DNA of 58,741 nucleotides from Acidisphaera sp. L21 (GCF_009765685.1 NZ_LMUY01000020.1:1-58741), one strand, 5' to 3'. Shown: positions 19,111-27,231, counted from the first letter of the stretch. The notes: a model not told the origin generated them from the sequence alone. Made by a program: numbers and translations.

Positions 19111-19491
19111 ATGCTCACACCCTGCCCCGACCGCGACCCGGCCCCGAAGCTGTCCCCCGGCGTCCGCGCCGTCCTCGCCTTCATCGAGGAAAACTTCGCC
19201 GAGCCCATCACCCTGGCCGAACTCGCCATGCTCTGCGGCCTCAGCCTGCACCGCTTCGTCACCGTCTTCCGCTGCCAGGTGGGCATTCCGCCCCACCAAT
19301 ACCTCTGCCGCATCCGGGTCGACCGAGCCCAAGCCCTCCTCCGCCAGGGCCTCCCCCTCGCCGCCGTCGCCCTCGACACCGGCTTCTTCGACCAGAGCCA
19401 CCTCTCCCGCCACTTCAAGCGCCAATGCGGCGTCACCCCCGGCCACTTCGCCGGCGCGCACGCCATCAACCGAGGGATCGCCGCACCATGA
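19111..19491 (+). CDS. Short AraC-family regulator (HTH domain only)
   Basis: A 126-residue protein made almost only of the AraC/XylS double HTH: ITLAELAMLCGLSLHRFVTV for the first helix-turn-helix and LAAVALDTGFFDQSHLSRHF for the second, ending with GVTPGHFAG. No ligand-binding domain is fused. The ATG at 19111 has GGGAGCG 13 bases upstream. An in-frame ATG at 18991 would add 40 residues without recognisable structure. It is a candidate regulator for this locus. Confidence 0.82.
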   Translation: MLTPCPDRDPAPKLSPGVRAVLAFIEENFAEPITLAELAMLCGLSLHRFVTVFRCQVGIPPHQYLCRIRVDRAQALLRQGLPLAAVALDTGFFDQSHLSRHFKRQCGVTPGHFAGAHAINRGIAAP

Positions 19492-19526
19492 GCCTCACCG
19501 AATCTCGCCCCACCGGAGCGACCACC

Positions 19527-20246
19527 ATGCGCCTCACCGACTTCACCGCCCTCACCTTCGATTGCTACGGCACCCTCATCGATTGGGAAGGCGGCATCTA
19601 CACCGCCCTGCAACCCCTGCTGCAGGCCGCCAACGTCACGCAATCCCGCGACGCCGTGCTCGAACTCTTCGCCACCCACGAGTCGGACCAGGAAGAACAA
19701 ACCCCCGGCATGCTCTACCCGGACATCCTGGCACAGGTGCACCGCCGCCTCGCCAGCGCGTTCGGCGCCGACATGCCGGAAGATGCCCATCTCCGCTTCG
19801 GCGCCTCCGTCCCCGACTGGCCCGCTTTCGCGGACTCCGCCTCGTCGCTGCAGTACCTGAAAAAGTACTATCAGCTCGTCATCCTCTCCAACGTCGACCG
19901 TCAAAGCTTCGCCGGCAGCAACAAGCGTCTGGCGGTGGAATTCGACGCGATCTACACCGCCCAGGACGTCGGCAGCTACAAGCCGAACCCGGCCAATTTC
20001 GAGTACATGCTCGCGAAAATGGCCGACCGCGGCGTCCAGAAATCTAGCATCCTGCACACCGCCCAAAGCCTGTTCCACGACCACGCCCCGGCCAAAACCT
20101 TCGGCATGGCCTCCGCCTGGATCGACCGCCGCCACGACCAGGGTGGTTGGGGCGCCACCGTCCCCGCACCCGGCAGCCGCTACGACTTCCGTTTCACCAG
20201 CTTGGCGGACATGGTGAAGGCGCATCAGGAGGATCTGCGCGCCTAG
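19527..20246 (+). CDS. Haloacid dehalogenase type II-like hydrolase
   Basis: A 239-residue HAD-superfamily protein close to L-2-haloacid dehalogenases. The nucleophile is D12 in LTFDCYGTLIDWE; motif II is ILSNVDR, motif III is SYKPNPANF, and the last motif is HTAQSLFHDHAPA. The ATG at 19527 has GGAG before it; an ATG at 19488 that overlaps the AraC stop would add 13 residues. Such proteins dehalogenate short acids or act as phosphatases, and the substrate here is unknown. Confidence 0.87.
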   Translation: MRLTDFTALTFDCYGTLIDWEGGIYTALQPLLQAANVTQSRDAVLELFATHESDQEEQTPGMLYPDILAQVHRRLASAFGADMPEDAHLRFGASVPDWPAFADSASSLQYLKKYYQLVILSNVDRQSFAGSNKRLAVEFDAIYTAQDVGSYKPNPANFEYMLAKMADRGVQKSSILHTAQSLFHDHAPAKTFGMASAWIDRRHDQGGWGATVPAPGSRYDFRFTSLADMVKAHQEDLRA

Positions 20247-20277
20247 CCGACCCCTCCTCGCGCAACATGGAGGGGTA

Positions 20278-20766
20278 ATGACGACCAAGCTCGACCGGAT
20301 CGACCTGAATATTCTGGTGCAGTTGCAGCGCAACGGCCGCATCTCCAACGTCGACCTGGCCGAACTCGTCGGCCTCTCCCCCAGCCCCTGCCTGCAACGC
20401 ACCAAGCGGCTCGAATCCGCCGGCTACATCACCGGCTACGGCGCCCAGGTGAACATGGCCAAGCTCGGCGAGGTCGTGATGGTCTTCACCGAAATGACCC
20501 TGAGCGACCACCGCCGCAGCGATTTCGCCCGGTTCGAGGCCGCCGTCGCCACCATCGACGAGATCGTGGAATGCCACCTGGTCAGCGGCGGCTACGATTA
20601 CTTGCTAAAATTCGTCACCCGCAGCATCGCCCACTACCAATCGGTGGTGGAGGCGATGCTCGACCGCAACCTCGGTATCGAGAAATACTTCAGCTACATC
20701 GTCATCAAGTCGCCGGTGGTAAAACCCGGCCATCCGCTGAAAATCCTGTTCGACACGCCAAGCTAA
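20278..20766 (+). CDS. Lrp/AsnC-family transcriptional regulator
   Basis: A 162-residue regulator with an N-terminal HTH (NVDLAELVGLSPSPCLQRTKRLESAGYI-like, residues ~24-52) and a C-terminal RAM domain containing VECHLVSGGYDYLLKFV. These proteins sense amino acids and form octamers on DNA. It lies at the end of the amine/peptide locus, 31 bases after the HAD gene, so it may control that locus. The shared boxes at 9553 and 16129 are possible targets. Confidence 0.93.
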   Translation: MTTKLDRIDLNILVQLQRNGRISNVDLAELVGLSPSPCLQRTKRLESAGYITGYGAQVNMAKLGEVVMVFTEMTLSDHRRSDFARFEAAVATIDEIVECHLVSGGYDYLLKFVTRSIAHYQSVVEAMLDRNLGIEKYFSYIVIKSPVVKPGHPLKILFDTPS

Positions 20767-21434
20767 CTCGGGCGTTCCCGCGGCGGCGAACCACGCGCCC
20801 GCCGCTCGGCACCCGGCGCTCGCACATTCGCGTCACCCGGTGGCGACGCCACCGTCGCATCCAACTGCCCGGGATCGACGCCAAGATCGCGGCAAATCTC
20901 GCGGATAATCTCCTCGGCCGGCCGGTTGCCGATATCGTCCAGCGTATCCAACGAATCCAGCCGCTCCCGCAGCGCCCCGGTCAGCCGCTCGGCCCGCTCG
21001 GCATCAGCATCGCGCGCAATCGCATCGCTCACCGCCCGGGCAATCTGCCGCCGCGCCATGGCATGGCGGTCATCCGCCCCACCCGGCCGCGCCCAGCCCC
21101 GATCCAGCCGCTCGGCCAACAACACCGTCCGCCGGATCGCCCGGGAAACCTGCGCAAACGCCGCAGCGACAATCTCGGTCCGCCCGACGGCATCACGCCG
21201 GGCCTCCCCAGCCGCAACCGCGACCCGATCCGCCTCGATCGCCTCGGCCAACGAGGTCGCGACCGGCGCGACGCCATCCGCCACCAGCGCTTCAATCAAG
21301 GCAGTCTCCGCCTCGGCCGCGCGCCCGATCATTCGGGCGACGCTCATGCCAATCGTCACCAATTCCGCCAAAGCCTCACGAAACGGCGCGGGCGCACGGA
21401 CAATCTCATCGGAACGGGTCGGGGGCGTTTGCAT
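20763..21434 (-). CDS. Hypothetical alpha-helical protein
   Basis: A 223-residue frame that I do not recognise. The composition is balanced and mostly helical, rich in Ala, Arg and Glu, without a signal peptide or membrane segment. The C-terminal third contains NRPAEEIIREICRDLGVDPG and then an Arg/Pro-rich tail. It converges on the Lrp gene and overlaps its end by four bases. Amino-acid use is far more protein-like than in the opposite frames, which is why I accept it. Confidence 0.6.
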   Translation of the reverse strand: MQTPPTRSDEIVRAPAPFREALAELVTIGMSVARMIGRAAEAETALIEALVADGVAPVATSLAEAIEADRVAVAAGEARRDAVGRTEIVAAAFAQVSRAIRRTVLLAERLDRGWARPGGADDRHAMARRQIARAVSDAIARDADAERAERLTGALRERLDSLDTLDDIGNRPAEEIIREICRDLGVDPGQLDATVASPPGDANVRAPGAERRARGSPPRERPS

Positions 21435-21499
21435 GGCCGAACAAGGACCACACGCCCCACCCGAGTTTCAAGCAAAGCTTGCGACCGGCAAGGATTCCC

Positions 21500-21886
21500 C
21501 TAAGCCCCCGCCCGCAATTTCGCCGGCCCCGCATCGACCAAAAACCGCGACCGATTCGTACTGGCCCGGTCGATCGCCGCCACCAGATCCTCCGGCAGCA
21601 TGACGTTCACCCGCACCGACTTGACCGGCCGCGTCGGCACATCCACCAGAAACGCCACCGCCTCCTGGTTGCCCCGCTCCGCCATCACGGCATCCAGACT
21701 GGACGGCTCCGGAAAGGCCTCTCCACCCTCCGCCATCCCCTCGACATGCACCAGCAGCGCCTCGGCCGCCATCCGCCGCGCCTCATCCAGCGTCTGCCCC
21801 GCCGTCACGCAGCCGGGAAAGTCAGGGAAGTCCACCCCGTAATCACTTCCCGCATCTTTGCGCAGCAGTGCGATATAGGCCGTCAT
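21500..21886 (-). CDS. hicB: HicB-family antitoxin, apparently orphan
   Basis: A 128-residue HicB protein. The N-terminal partial RNase H-like domain reads YGVDFPDFPGCVTAGQTLDEA; the C-terminal ribbon-helix-helix is VRVNVMLPEDLVAAIDRAS. HicB normally neutralises the HicA mRNA interferase and represses its own operon. The gene has a good AGGTGA Shine-Dalgarno, which overlaps the stop codon of the broken hicA before it. With HicA lost it can only act as a DNA-binding protein or against a HicA encoded elsewhere. Confidence 0.88.
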   Translation of the reverse strand: MTAYIALLRKDAGSDYGVDFPDFPGCVTAGQTLDEARRMAAEALLVHVEGMAEGGEAFPEPSSLDAVMAERGNQEAVAFLVDVPTRPVKSVRVNVMLPEDLVAAIDRASTNRSRFLVDAGPAKLRAGA

Positions 21887-21890
21887 GGGA

Positions 21891-22019
21891 TCACCTCAGC
21901 GTCACACCGCATGGTTTCTCTATGCTCCGCAGCGTGCCGATCGGCAGGTCCCGCTATGGATGCGGCGCCGTCACACGCCCCGGCAAACTCGAATGCTTGA
22001 ACTGCCAGTGATCACTCTT
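21891..22019 (-). pseudogene. hicA toxin remnant with in-frame stop
   Basis: Directly before hicB, the minus strand encodes KSDHWQFKHSS, then LPGRVTAPHP, a TAG stop (21956-21954), and RDLPIGTLRSIEKPCGVTLR followed by TGA at 21893-21891. This aligns with the last two-thirds of HicA, where the usual sequence is GSHHQFKHP...VPHPKRDLPIGTLRSI. The TAG replaces the conserved Lys codon, and the first ~20 codons are gone, replaced by sequence that runs into the 40-nt palindrome. The toxin is therefore inactive. Confidence 0.75.
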
Positions 22020-22030
22020 GGTCGCGACCC

Positions 22031-22070
22031 CCGGCTATTCATGTGTGCATTTATACACACGAATAGCCGG
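22031..22070. repeat. 40-nt palindrome between hicA remnant and TetR gene
   Basis: A near-perfect inverted repeat with outer arms CCGGCTATTC and GAATAGCCGG (10 bp, no mismatch), one mismatch, then five more pairs (TGTGT/ACACA) and a short A+T-rich loop. It sits where the hicAB promoter or the lost hicA start should be. It could be a HicB operator, a terminator for the TetR gene, or the scar of a lost element. Confidence 0.7.
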
Positions 22071-22159
22071 ATTTGTGAATTAGGGTGGGCTGCCAGCAGC
22101 CCCCTCGGGCATGGCAGCCCTGGCCCGAAACGCCACTTTGAACGCACACCCTGCGAAGC

Positions 22160-22723
22160 CTACGCCGGCAACAGCCCGGCCGAACGATAACTGTCGATCA
22201 TAGCGTCGAAGATCGAGATATCCGAACGCCCCCTCGCGAAAAGCTGCGCGCCCGCAACGGCGGAATAGATCGCCCGCGCCCGCGCCTGGCTGTCCTTGGG
22301 TTTGACAACCCCCGCAGCCGACAGCAGCTTGCTGAGCCACGCCACGTTGACGTCGGCAAAGGCCTGAACTTCTGTCTTCACCGGGTCCGGCAGATCGTCA
22401 TATTCCGCCGCCATGAAGCTGCAAAGGCACATGCGGTTGTCGCTCGAAAGCGACTTCCGGAAAATCTCAGGGTAACGGCGTAGCGCGCCCAGCGGATCCG
22501 GCGACTGGTCCGATATGGCATCAAGATCCACGACGATATCTTCCCAGTAACGCTTCGCCACCGCGGCCCCGAGATCGGCCTTGGTGGGAAAGTGATGATA
22601 GATACTGGGTGCCTTGATGCCGACTTCTGCCGCGATGTCGCGGAAGTTCAAGCCTGTATAGCCATGCGCCATCGCAGCGCGCTTCGCCGCCGCCAGTATA
22701 TCTTCCTTGGACCCTGTGCCCAT
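22160..22723 (-). CDS. TetR/AcrR-family regulator
   Basis: A 187-residue TetR repressor. The HTH is LNFRDIAAEVGIKAPSIYHHFPTKADL at residues ~24-50, and the C-terminal helical domain contains CLCSFMAAEYDDLP, as in the AcrR/NemR-like group with cysteines near the ligand site. It is divergent from the tautomerase gene, and the gap holds two copies of a CTACC-type palindrome. Cys residues in that region could sense electrophiles, by analogy with NemR; this is inference. Confidence 0.9.
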   Translation of the reverse strand: MGTGSKEDILAAAKRAAMAHGYTGLNFRDIAAEVGIKAPSIYHHFPTKADLGAAVAKRYWEDIVVDLDAISDQSPDPLGALRRYPEIFRKSLSSDNRMCLCSFMAAEYDDLPDPVKTEVQAFADVNVAWLSKLLSAAGVVKPKDSQARARAIYSAVAGAQLFARGRSDISIFDAMIDSYRSAGLLPA

Positions 22724-22747
22724 CGCGCCGCCTCACCTTCAAGAAAA

Positions 22748-22766
22748 CCAACCAAGTGGAAGGTAG
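22748..22766. promoter_or_regulatory. TetR operator-like site 1
   Basis: The minus strand reads CTACCTTCCACTTGGTTGG, which matches the perfect palindrome at 22802-22820 in 15 of 19 positions. It lies 25 bases before the TetR gene start and is suited to autoregulation. Confidence 0.6.
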
Positions 22767-22801
22767 AACTTGACGCGGCCAATTTAAAGCCCTACTCAAA
22801 G

Positions 22802-22820
22802 CTACCAACCACTTGGTAGG
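22802..22820. promoter_or_regulatory. TetR operator-like site 2 (CTACCAA-N4-TTGGTAG)
   Basis: CTACCAACCACTTGGTAGG has perfect 7-bp arms. Together with the related site 54 bases away it frames the promoter region between the divergent TetR and tautomerase genes. Confidence 0.7.
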
Positions 22821-22925
22821 ATACCATCCTCGCCGCCGACGCCGACCGCAGCAGCCGTGTGCTGCAACTCGATAGCTGCCTCTCTGGCCCGTCTCTCACT
22901 CGACCGAAACATACAGGAGAATATC

Positions 22926-23300
22926 ATGCCGTTTGCCCGCATTGATCTGGCTCAAGGCAAACCCGCCGCGTACCGCACCACAGCGGCCAATATCGTCTAC
23001 GAAGCCATTGTCGGTGTCCTCAAGGCTCCGGACGGCGACCGCTTCATCGTCGTCAACGAGCATCAGCCCGAAAACCTCATCTACGACCCCGACTTCCTCG
23101 GCATGAAGCGATCGCCAGACTTCATGTTGATCCAGGTGACCAGCACCGTCGGAAACACCAAGGACCTCAAGCTCGCCTTCTACCGGCAGATCGTCGACGA
23201 ACTCGGCAGCAAGCTCGGCGTGCGCCCTGACGACGTTATGATCAACATGGTGTTCGTCGACCGCGAAGATTGGTCGTTCGGCCAGGGCCAACCCTGGTAA
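22926..23300 (+). CDS. Tautomerase family protein
   Basis: A 124-residue tautomerase-superfamily protein with the expected proline directly after the start Met (MPFARIDLAQG), the catalytic base in 4-oxalocrotonate tautomerase-type enzymes. The second half has FYRQIVDELGSKLGVRPDDV and VFVDREDWSFGQG, as in the longer tautomerases related to MSAD/cis-CaaD. The ATG at 22926 follows CAGGAG. It is divergent from the TetR gene and probably controlled by it. The substrate is unknown, probably a 2-keto acid or unsaturated acid. Confidence 0.9.
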   Translation: MPFARIDLAQGKPAAYRTTAANIVYEAIVGVLKAPDGDRFIVVNEHQPENLIYDPDFLGMKRSPDFMLIQVTSTVGNTKDLKLAFYRQIVDELGSKLGVRPDDVMINMVFVDREDWSFGQGQPW

Positions 23301-23326
23301 TTACCAACCTAGATCCCGTCGGAATA

Positions 23327-23353
23327 CCGGGGGGCCAGCAATTGGCCCCCCGG
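23327..23353. terminator. Bidirectional terminator hairpin
   Basis: An 11-bp perfect G+C-rich stem (CCGGGGGGCCA / TGGCCCCCCGG) with a five-base loop lies between the convergent tautomerase and binding-protein genes. It lacks a clear T run but is well placed to end both transcripts. Confidence 0.75.
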
Positions 23354-23374
23354 ACAGAACGTATCTGCCGAACA

Positions 23375-24601
23375 CTAGCCCACCAGCGAGCACTTCCCAT
23401 CCGCCAGCGGCCGGAACGCCTCCGCCGCCGGCGTGCTCGCGACGGGCTTCAAATAATCCCACGCATATTTCGACTCGCTGGGCTTCTTCAGCTCCCACAG
23501 GAACGACGGATGGATCACCCGGCCGTCCGCCCGGATGCTGCCAGCCCCGAACGCATCATCCTCGGTCGGCATCTTCTTCATCTCCGCAACGGTGGCAGCG
23601 CCGCTCTTCTTCGCCTCCGCCACGCCCATCGCCTTCACCGTCTTCATGTAGTGCAGCACGCCCGAGTAATCCCCCGCATGGATCATCCCCGGCCGCAACG
23701 ACGGAAACTTCGCCTCCAACCGCTTGGACAATGCGCGGCTTCGGTCATTGCCGTCCCAATAGAAGCTGTTGGTGATGATCAGCCCCTGCCCCACCTCCAG
23801 CCCGATCGCGTGCACGTCCGAAATGAACGTCAGCAGCCCGGCAAGCTTGGTCGTGCCCTGCGTAATGCCGAACTCATGCGCCTGCTTCACCAGGTTCGCC
23901 GTATCGACGCCAGCCGTCGCCAGCCCGATCACCTTGGCCCCACTGCTCTGCGCCTGCAGCAACTGGGACGAGAAATCCGTCGTGGTCGGAAACGGATACG
24001 CCACCGCCCCCAACACCTTGCCGCCAGCCCCGGTCACGAACCCCGTGCAATCCCGCTCCAACGTATGCCCGAACGCGTAATCCGCGGTGATGAAGAACCA
24101 GCTATCTCCGCCCGCCTTCACCATCGCCCCGCCGGTCGACTTCGCCAGCATGTAGGTGTCGTACGTCCAATGCAGCGTATTCGCATTGCACTGCACCCCC
24201 GTAATGTCGGACGTCGCCGCACCGCTATTGATATGGATCTTGTTCTTTTCCTTCGCCACCCCGGCAATCGCCAGACCGCAGGCCGAGTTGGTGCCGTCGA
24301 CGATCATGTCCACGCCATCGCGGTCGAACCACTGGCGCGACAGATTGGCGGCGATATCCGGCTTGTTCTGGTGGTCGGCGGAAATCACGTCCACCTGAAT
24401 GCCGCCGCCACCCACGCCGAACTCTTCCAGCGCCTGCTGCACCGCCACGATGGAAAGCGGGCCGGACGCGTCCCGATACGTGCCGGACATATCGGTCAGC
24501 ACGCCGATCTTCAGCCCCGGGGTCTGCGCCCGCACCAGCCTGGGCGTGGCAGTGGCGGCCATCGCCGCCCCCCCGATCAATCCGCGTCGCGTTAGGTCCA
24601 T
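23375..24601 (-). CDS. Branched-chain amino-acid/amide-type ABC substrate-binding protein
   Basis: A 408-residue Periplas_BP_6 (LivJ/UrtA/AmiC-like) protein. The N-terminus MDLTRRGLIGGAAMAATATP carries twin arginines before a hydrophobic stretch ending VRAQ, a likely Tat signal. The mature part begins GLKIGVLTDMSGTYRD, and the ligand cleft regions INSGAATSDITG and FFITADYAFGHTLE are typical. No permease or ATPase genes are next to it, so it must work with a transporter encoded elsewhere or as a lone receptor. The ATG at 24601 fits the signal peptide. Confidence 0.88.
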   Translation of the reverse strand: MDLTRRGLIGGAAMAATATPRLVRAQTPGLKIGVLTDMSGTYRDASGPLSIVAVQQALEEFGVGGGGIQVDVISADHQNKPDIAANLSRQWFDRDGVDMIVDGTNSACGLAIAGVAKEKNKIHINSGAATSDITGVQCNANTLHWTYDTYMLAKSTGGAMVKAGGDSWFFITADYAFGHTLERDCTGFVTGAGGKVLGAVAYPFPTTTDFSSQLLQAQSSGAKVIGLATAGVDTANLVKQAHEFGITQGTTKLAGLLTFISDVHAIGLEVGQGLIITNSFYWDGNDRSRALSKRLEAKFPSLRPGMIHAGDYSGVLHYMKTVKAMGVAEAKKSGAATVAEMKKMPTEDDAFGAGSIRADGRVIHPSFLWELKKPSESKYAWDYLKPVASTPAAEAFRPLADGKCSLVG

Positions 24602-24946
24602 CGATGTCTCCCTGCCTGGCTGCTTGCGGCCAGTTCCCGTTTCTCTGGAAGAACCATCCACGAGAACGCACGGCTGGGCAACCGCCCCAGAATGGCCTTC
24701 CCCCGCCCAATCCTTGACAGCACGCTTGAACCCGGCGCCCCCAACCCGCTAAGCTCATGCAACGCCAGGCCACGGGAGGGCTGGATGCACGCATACAACC
24801 AGCGCCACCCCAGAGGACCTTGTTCCGCCCTGCGATAACGCTTTTCGCAGGGCAGGCCGCCCGAAGCCAACACGCTTCCGTTCCGGACTGCCCCACTTGC
24901 ATCCGCCTGCCCAATCACGGCCGGCGTCCGAACGGATTGACACCCA
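24602..24946. other. 345-base intergenic region
   Basis: The gap between the divergent binding-protein and ABC-F genes shows no convincing gene on either strand. It contains a perfect 9-bp hairpin (GCCCTGCGA / TCGCAGGGC, loop of nine) at 24827-24853 and a TTGACA at 24713-24718 on the plus strand without a good -10 at the usual distance. It presumably holds both promoters. Confidence 0.5.
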
Positions 24947-26458
24947 ATGGCCCTCATCAGTTTGCGCGACCTCGGCATGGTCACGCCCCGCCCACTGTTC
25001 CAGAACCTCACCTTCAGCTTCGGCCCCGGCGACCGCATCGGGATCGTCGCGGCCAACGGCGCCGGCAAGTCCACCCTCCTGCGCTGCATCGCCGGCGAGT
25101 CCGAGCCGGACATGGGCAGCGTCACCCTCTCCCGCGGCGCCACCCTCGGCTATGTCGAACAGGACGTGCCCCCCGGCTTGCTCGGCCTCACCCTTGCCGA
25201 AACCCTACGCCGCGCCCTCCCGCCGGCCCAGCGCACGCACGAGGCGTGGCGCGTCGGTGCCGTGCTGGACGAATTCGCCACCCCCGACACCCTGCGCGAC
25301 CGCCCCCTCGCCGCCCTCAGTGGCGGCTGGCAGCGGCTCGCTCTACTGGCCCGGATCTGGATCACCCAGCCCGACGCCCTGCTGCTGGACGAGCCGACCA
25401 ACCACCTCGATGCCGAGAAGATCGCGCTGCTGGAACGCTGGATCGCCGGCCCGGCCGCGCGCACCCCCATGCTGATCGCCAGCCACGACCGCAGCTTCCT
25501 CGATGCCTGCGCCACCCGGACCCTCTTCCTCCGCCCCGGCACCAGCCGCCTCTACGCCCACCCCTACACCACCGCCCGCGCCCTGCTCGCCGATGACGAC
25601 GCCGCGCAGGAACGCCAGCAGGCCAAGGGCGCCAAGGAAGTCACCCGCCTCCGCCGCAACGCCGGCGAGTTGCGCAACATCGGCGTCAACAGTGGCAGCG
25701 ACCTGCTGCAGAAAAAATCCATGCAATTGCGTGAGCGCGCCGAGCGGCTGGAAGCCACGCTGCGCCCCGCCCATCGCGAGAAATCCGGCGACATTCGCCT
25801 GGCCAGCCGAACCACCCACGCCAAGATCCTGGTCGAGATCCGCGATCTGGCCGTCACGAGCCCAAACGCCGACCCGCTCTTCCACATCGAGAAGCTGGAC
25901 ATCCGTGTCGGTGATCGCCTGGTCCTGCTCGGCCGCAACGGCGCCGGCAAATCCCAGATGATCCGCCTCTTGCGCCACGCCATGACCACGCCCACCCCCG
26001 GCCTGCGGATCACCCCCAGCCTGGTCCTCGGCCACGCCGACCAGGGCATGGCGCACCTGCCGGACGGCCATACCCCGCACGGTTTCATCGCCGCGCGACC
26101 CGGCATCGGCGACGCCCGCGCCACCAGCCTGCTCGCCGGCGTAGGGCTGAGCGTCGAAGCACAGCACCGCCCGATCGGCCGCCTATCGCCGGGCCAGAAG
26201 GCAAGGCTAGGGCTACTGGCCCTCCGCCTCACCGAACCGAATTTCTACCTGCTGGACGAACCGACCAACCACGTCGACATCCCCGGCCAGGAGCAACTCG
26301 AAACCGAGTTACTGGCCCAAGGCGCCACCTGCGTCCTCGTGTCCCACGACCGCAGCTTCGTCCAAACCATCGGCACCCGCTTCCTCGCGATCGATCGTGG
26401 CCAGGCGCGCGAGGTCGACGGCTTCGAACCCGGTGGCGACCCAGCCTACCAGACGTGA
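24947..26458 (+). CDS. ABC-F family ATPase (ribosome-associated or resistance type)
   Basis: A 503-residue soluble protein with two ABC domains and no membrane part, as in ABC-F proteins that act on the ribosomal E-site. Domain 1 has AANGAGKST, the signature LSGGWQRLALLAR and LLLDEPTNHLD. Domain 2 has GRNGAGKS, a divergent signature LSPGQKARLG and LLDEPTNHVDIPG. The linker (residues ~220-285) is charged and helical. It is shorter than Uup (about 635), lacking the C-terminal extension. It starts at the ATG at 24947 and converges on the next gene with a 13-base overlap. Confidence 0.9.
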   Translation: MALISLRDLGMVTPRPLFQNLTFSFGPGDRIGIVAANGAGKSTLLRCIAGESEPDMGSVTLSRGATLGYVEQDVPPGLLGLTLAETLRRALPPAQRTHEAWRVGAVLDEFATPDTLRDRPLAALSGGWQRLALLARIWITQPDALLLDEPTNHLDAEKIALLERWIAGPAARTPMLIASHDRSFLDACATRTLFLRPGTSRLYAHPYTTARALLADDDAAQERQQAKGAKEVTRLRRNAGELRNIGVNSGSDLLQKKSMQLRERAERLEATLRPAHREKSGDIRLASRTTHAKILVEIRDLAVTSPNADPLFHIEKLDIRVGDRLVLLGRNGAGKSQMIRLLRHAMTTPTPGLRITPSLVLGHADQGMAHLPDGHTPHGFIAARPGIGDARATSLLAGVGLSVEAQHRPIGRLSPGQKARLGLLALRLTEPNFYLLDEPTNHVDIPGQEQLETELLAQGATCVLVSHDRSFVQTIGTRFLAIDRGQAREVDGFEPGGDPAYQT

Positions 26459-27231
26459 AACCCATTCGCCGGCGGCTCGATCCGGAAACCCCATTTGGCC
26501 GCCTGGCTGTTGGCCGCGTCCGTCTTAACCGGCCCCGGTTTCACCGGCGCCACTTTAACCTGCGACGCCTTGGCCGCCGCCGGCACGTCCGGCGTGGCCA
26601 GGGCGACGGCCGGTTTGTCGGCCGGCTCCTCCACCTGCACGGGCGCCGCCGGCATTTGCGGCACAGTCATGTCGACCCGCATGCTTTCCAATTCCGCCCG
26701 GGTCAGCCACCAGATCTGGCTCGGATGCGCCGTCACCAGCTTGCCCAGGATCGCATCGGGCACGTTGAACTCCGACAACCGCCGCACCATCCGCAGCGTC
26801 GCCAGCTGGGCGTCCGCGCTCTCCGTGCCGCGGTAGGACGCACTATGCACCCCCACCAATGCCGAGGTGCTGGCGAACATCGGTGACCCGGCGGCAAACA
26901 CCAAAAAACACGCCGACGCGCAGATCGCACCCGGCCCGACAACGGTCGGCACATGCGCATCATGCACGCTGGTCGCCAGCCTCAGCCCTTCCTCCAAATC
27001 GCCACCGGGGCTGTTCAGCGACAACCCCTCCAGCCGCGTATTCGGCGGCAGGCTGTGCAGCACCGCCCGCATCCGCTCGTCATCCCCCAGGCTCACCACG
27101 CCCGTCGCGACGACGAACCCGCCCGTCGCCCCATCCGGCTGATAGACGAAGCGCATGGCGAAAGCCGGCGCCGGCAGTGACAGAACCAAGCCCAGGGCCA
27201 GGATTGGAGCAAGACGGAGGATGGAGCGCAT
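26446..27231 (-). CDS. Secreted ClpP/crotonase-fold protein
   Basis: A 261-residue protein with a Sec signal peptide (residues 1-25, ending PAFA). The middle resembles the ClpP-like periplasmic proteins of COG3904: SLNSPGGDLEEGLRLA gives the oxyanion glycine loop, ICASACFLVFAAG has the candidate nucleophile Ser, and VGVHSAS has the His. The C-terminal 70 residues are Ala/Pro/Lys-rich and probably disordered. Protease activity is plausible but not shown by sequence alone. Confidence 0.75.
   Translation of the reverse strand: MRSILRLAPILALGLVLSLPAPAFAMRFVYQPDGATGGFVVATGVVSLGDDERMRAVLHSLPPNTRLEGLSLNSPGGDLEEGLRLATSVHDAHVPTVVGPGAICASACFLVFAAGSPMFASTSALVGVHSASYRGTESADAQLATLRMVRRLSEFNVPDAILGKLVTAHPSQIWWLTRAELESMRVDMTVPQMPAAPVQVEEPADKPAVALATPDVPAAAKASQVKVAPVKPGPVKTDAANSQAAKWGFRIEPPANGFHVW

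Noticed and set aside
16173-20405. A minus-strand open frame of about 1400 codons
   Set aside because: It is antisense to five well-recognised plus-strand genes. Its Gly/Val/Ala-rich translation with repeated GGG and EG runs is the typical shadow of GC-rich coding DNA.
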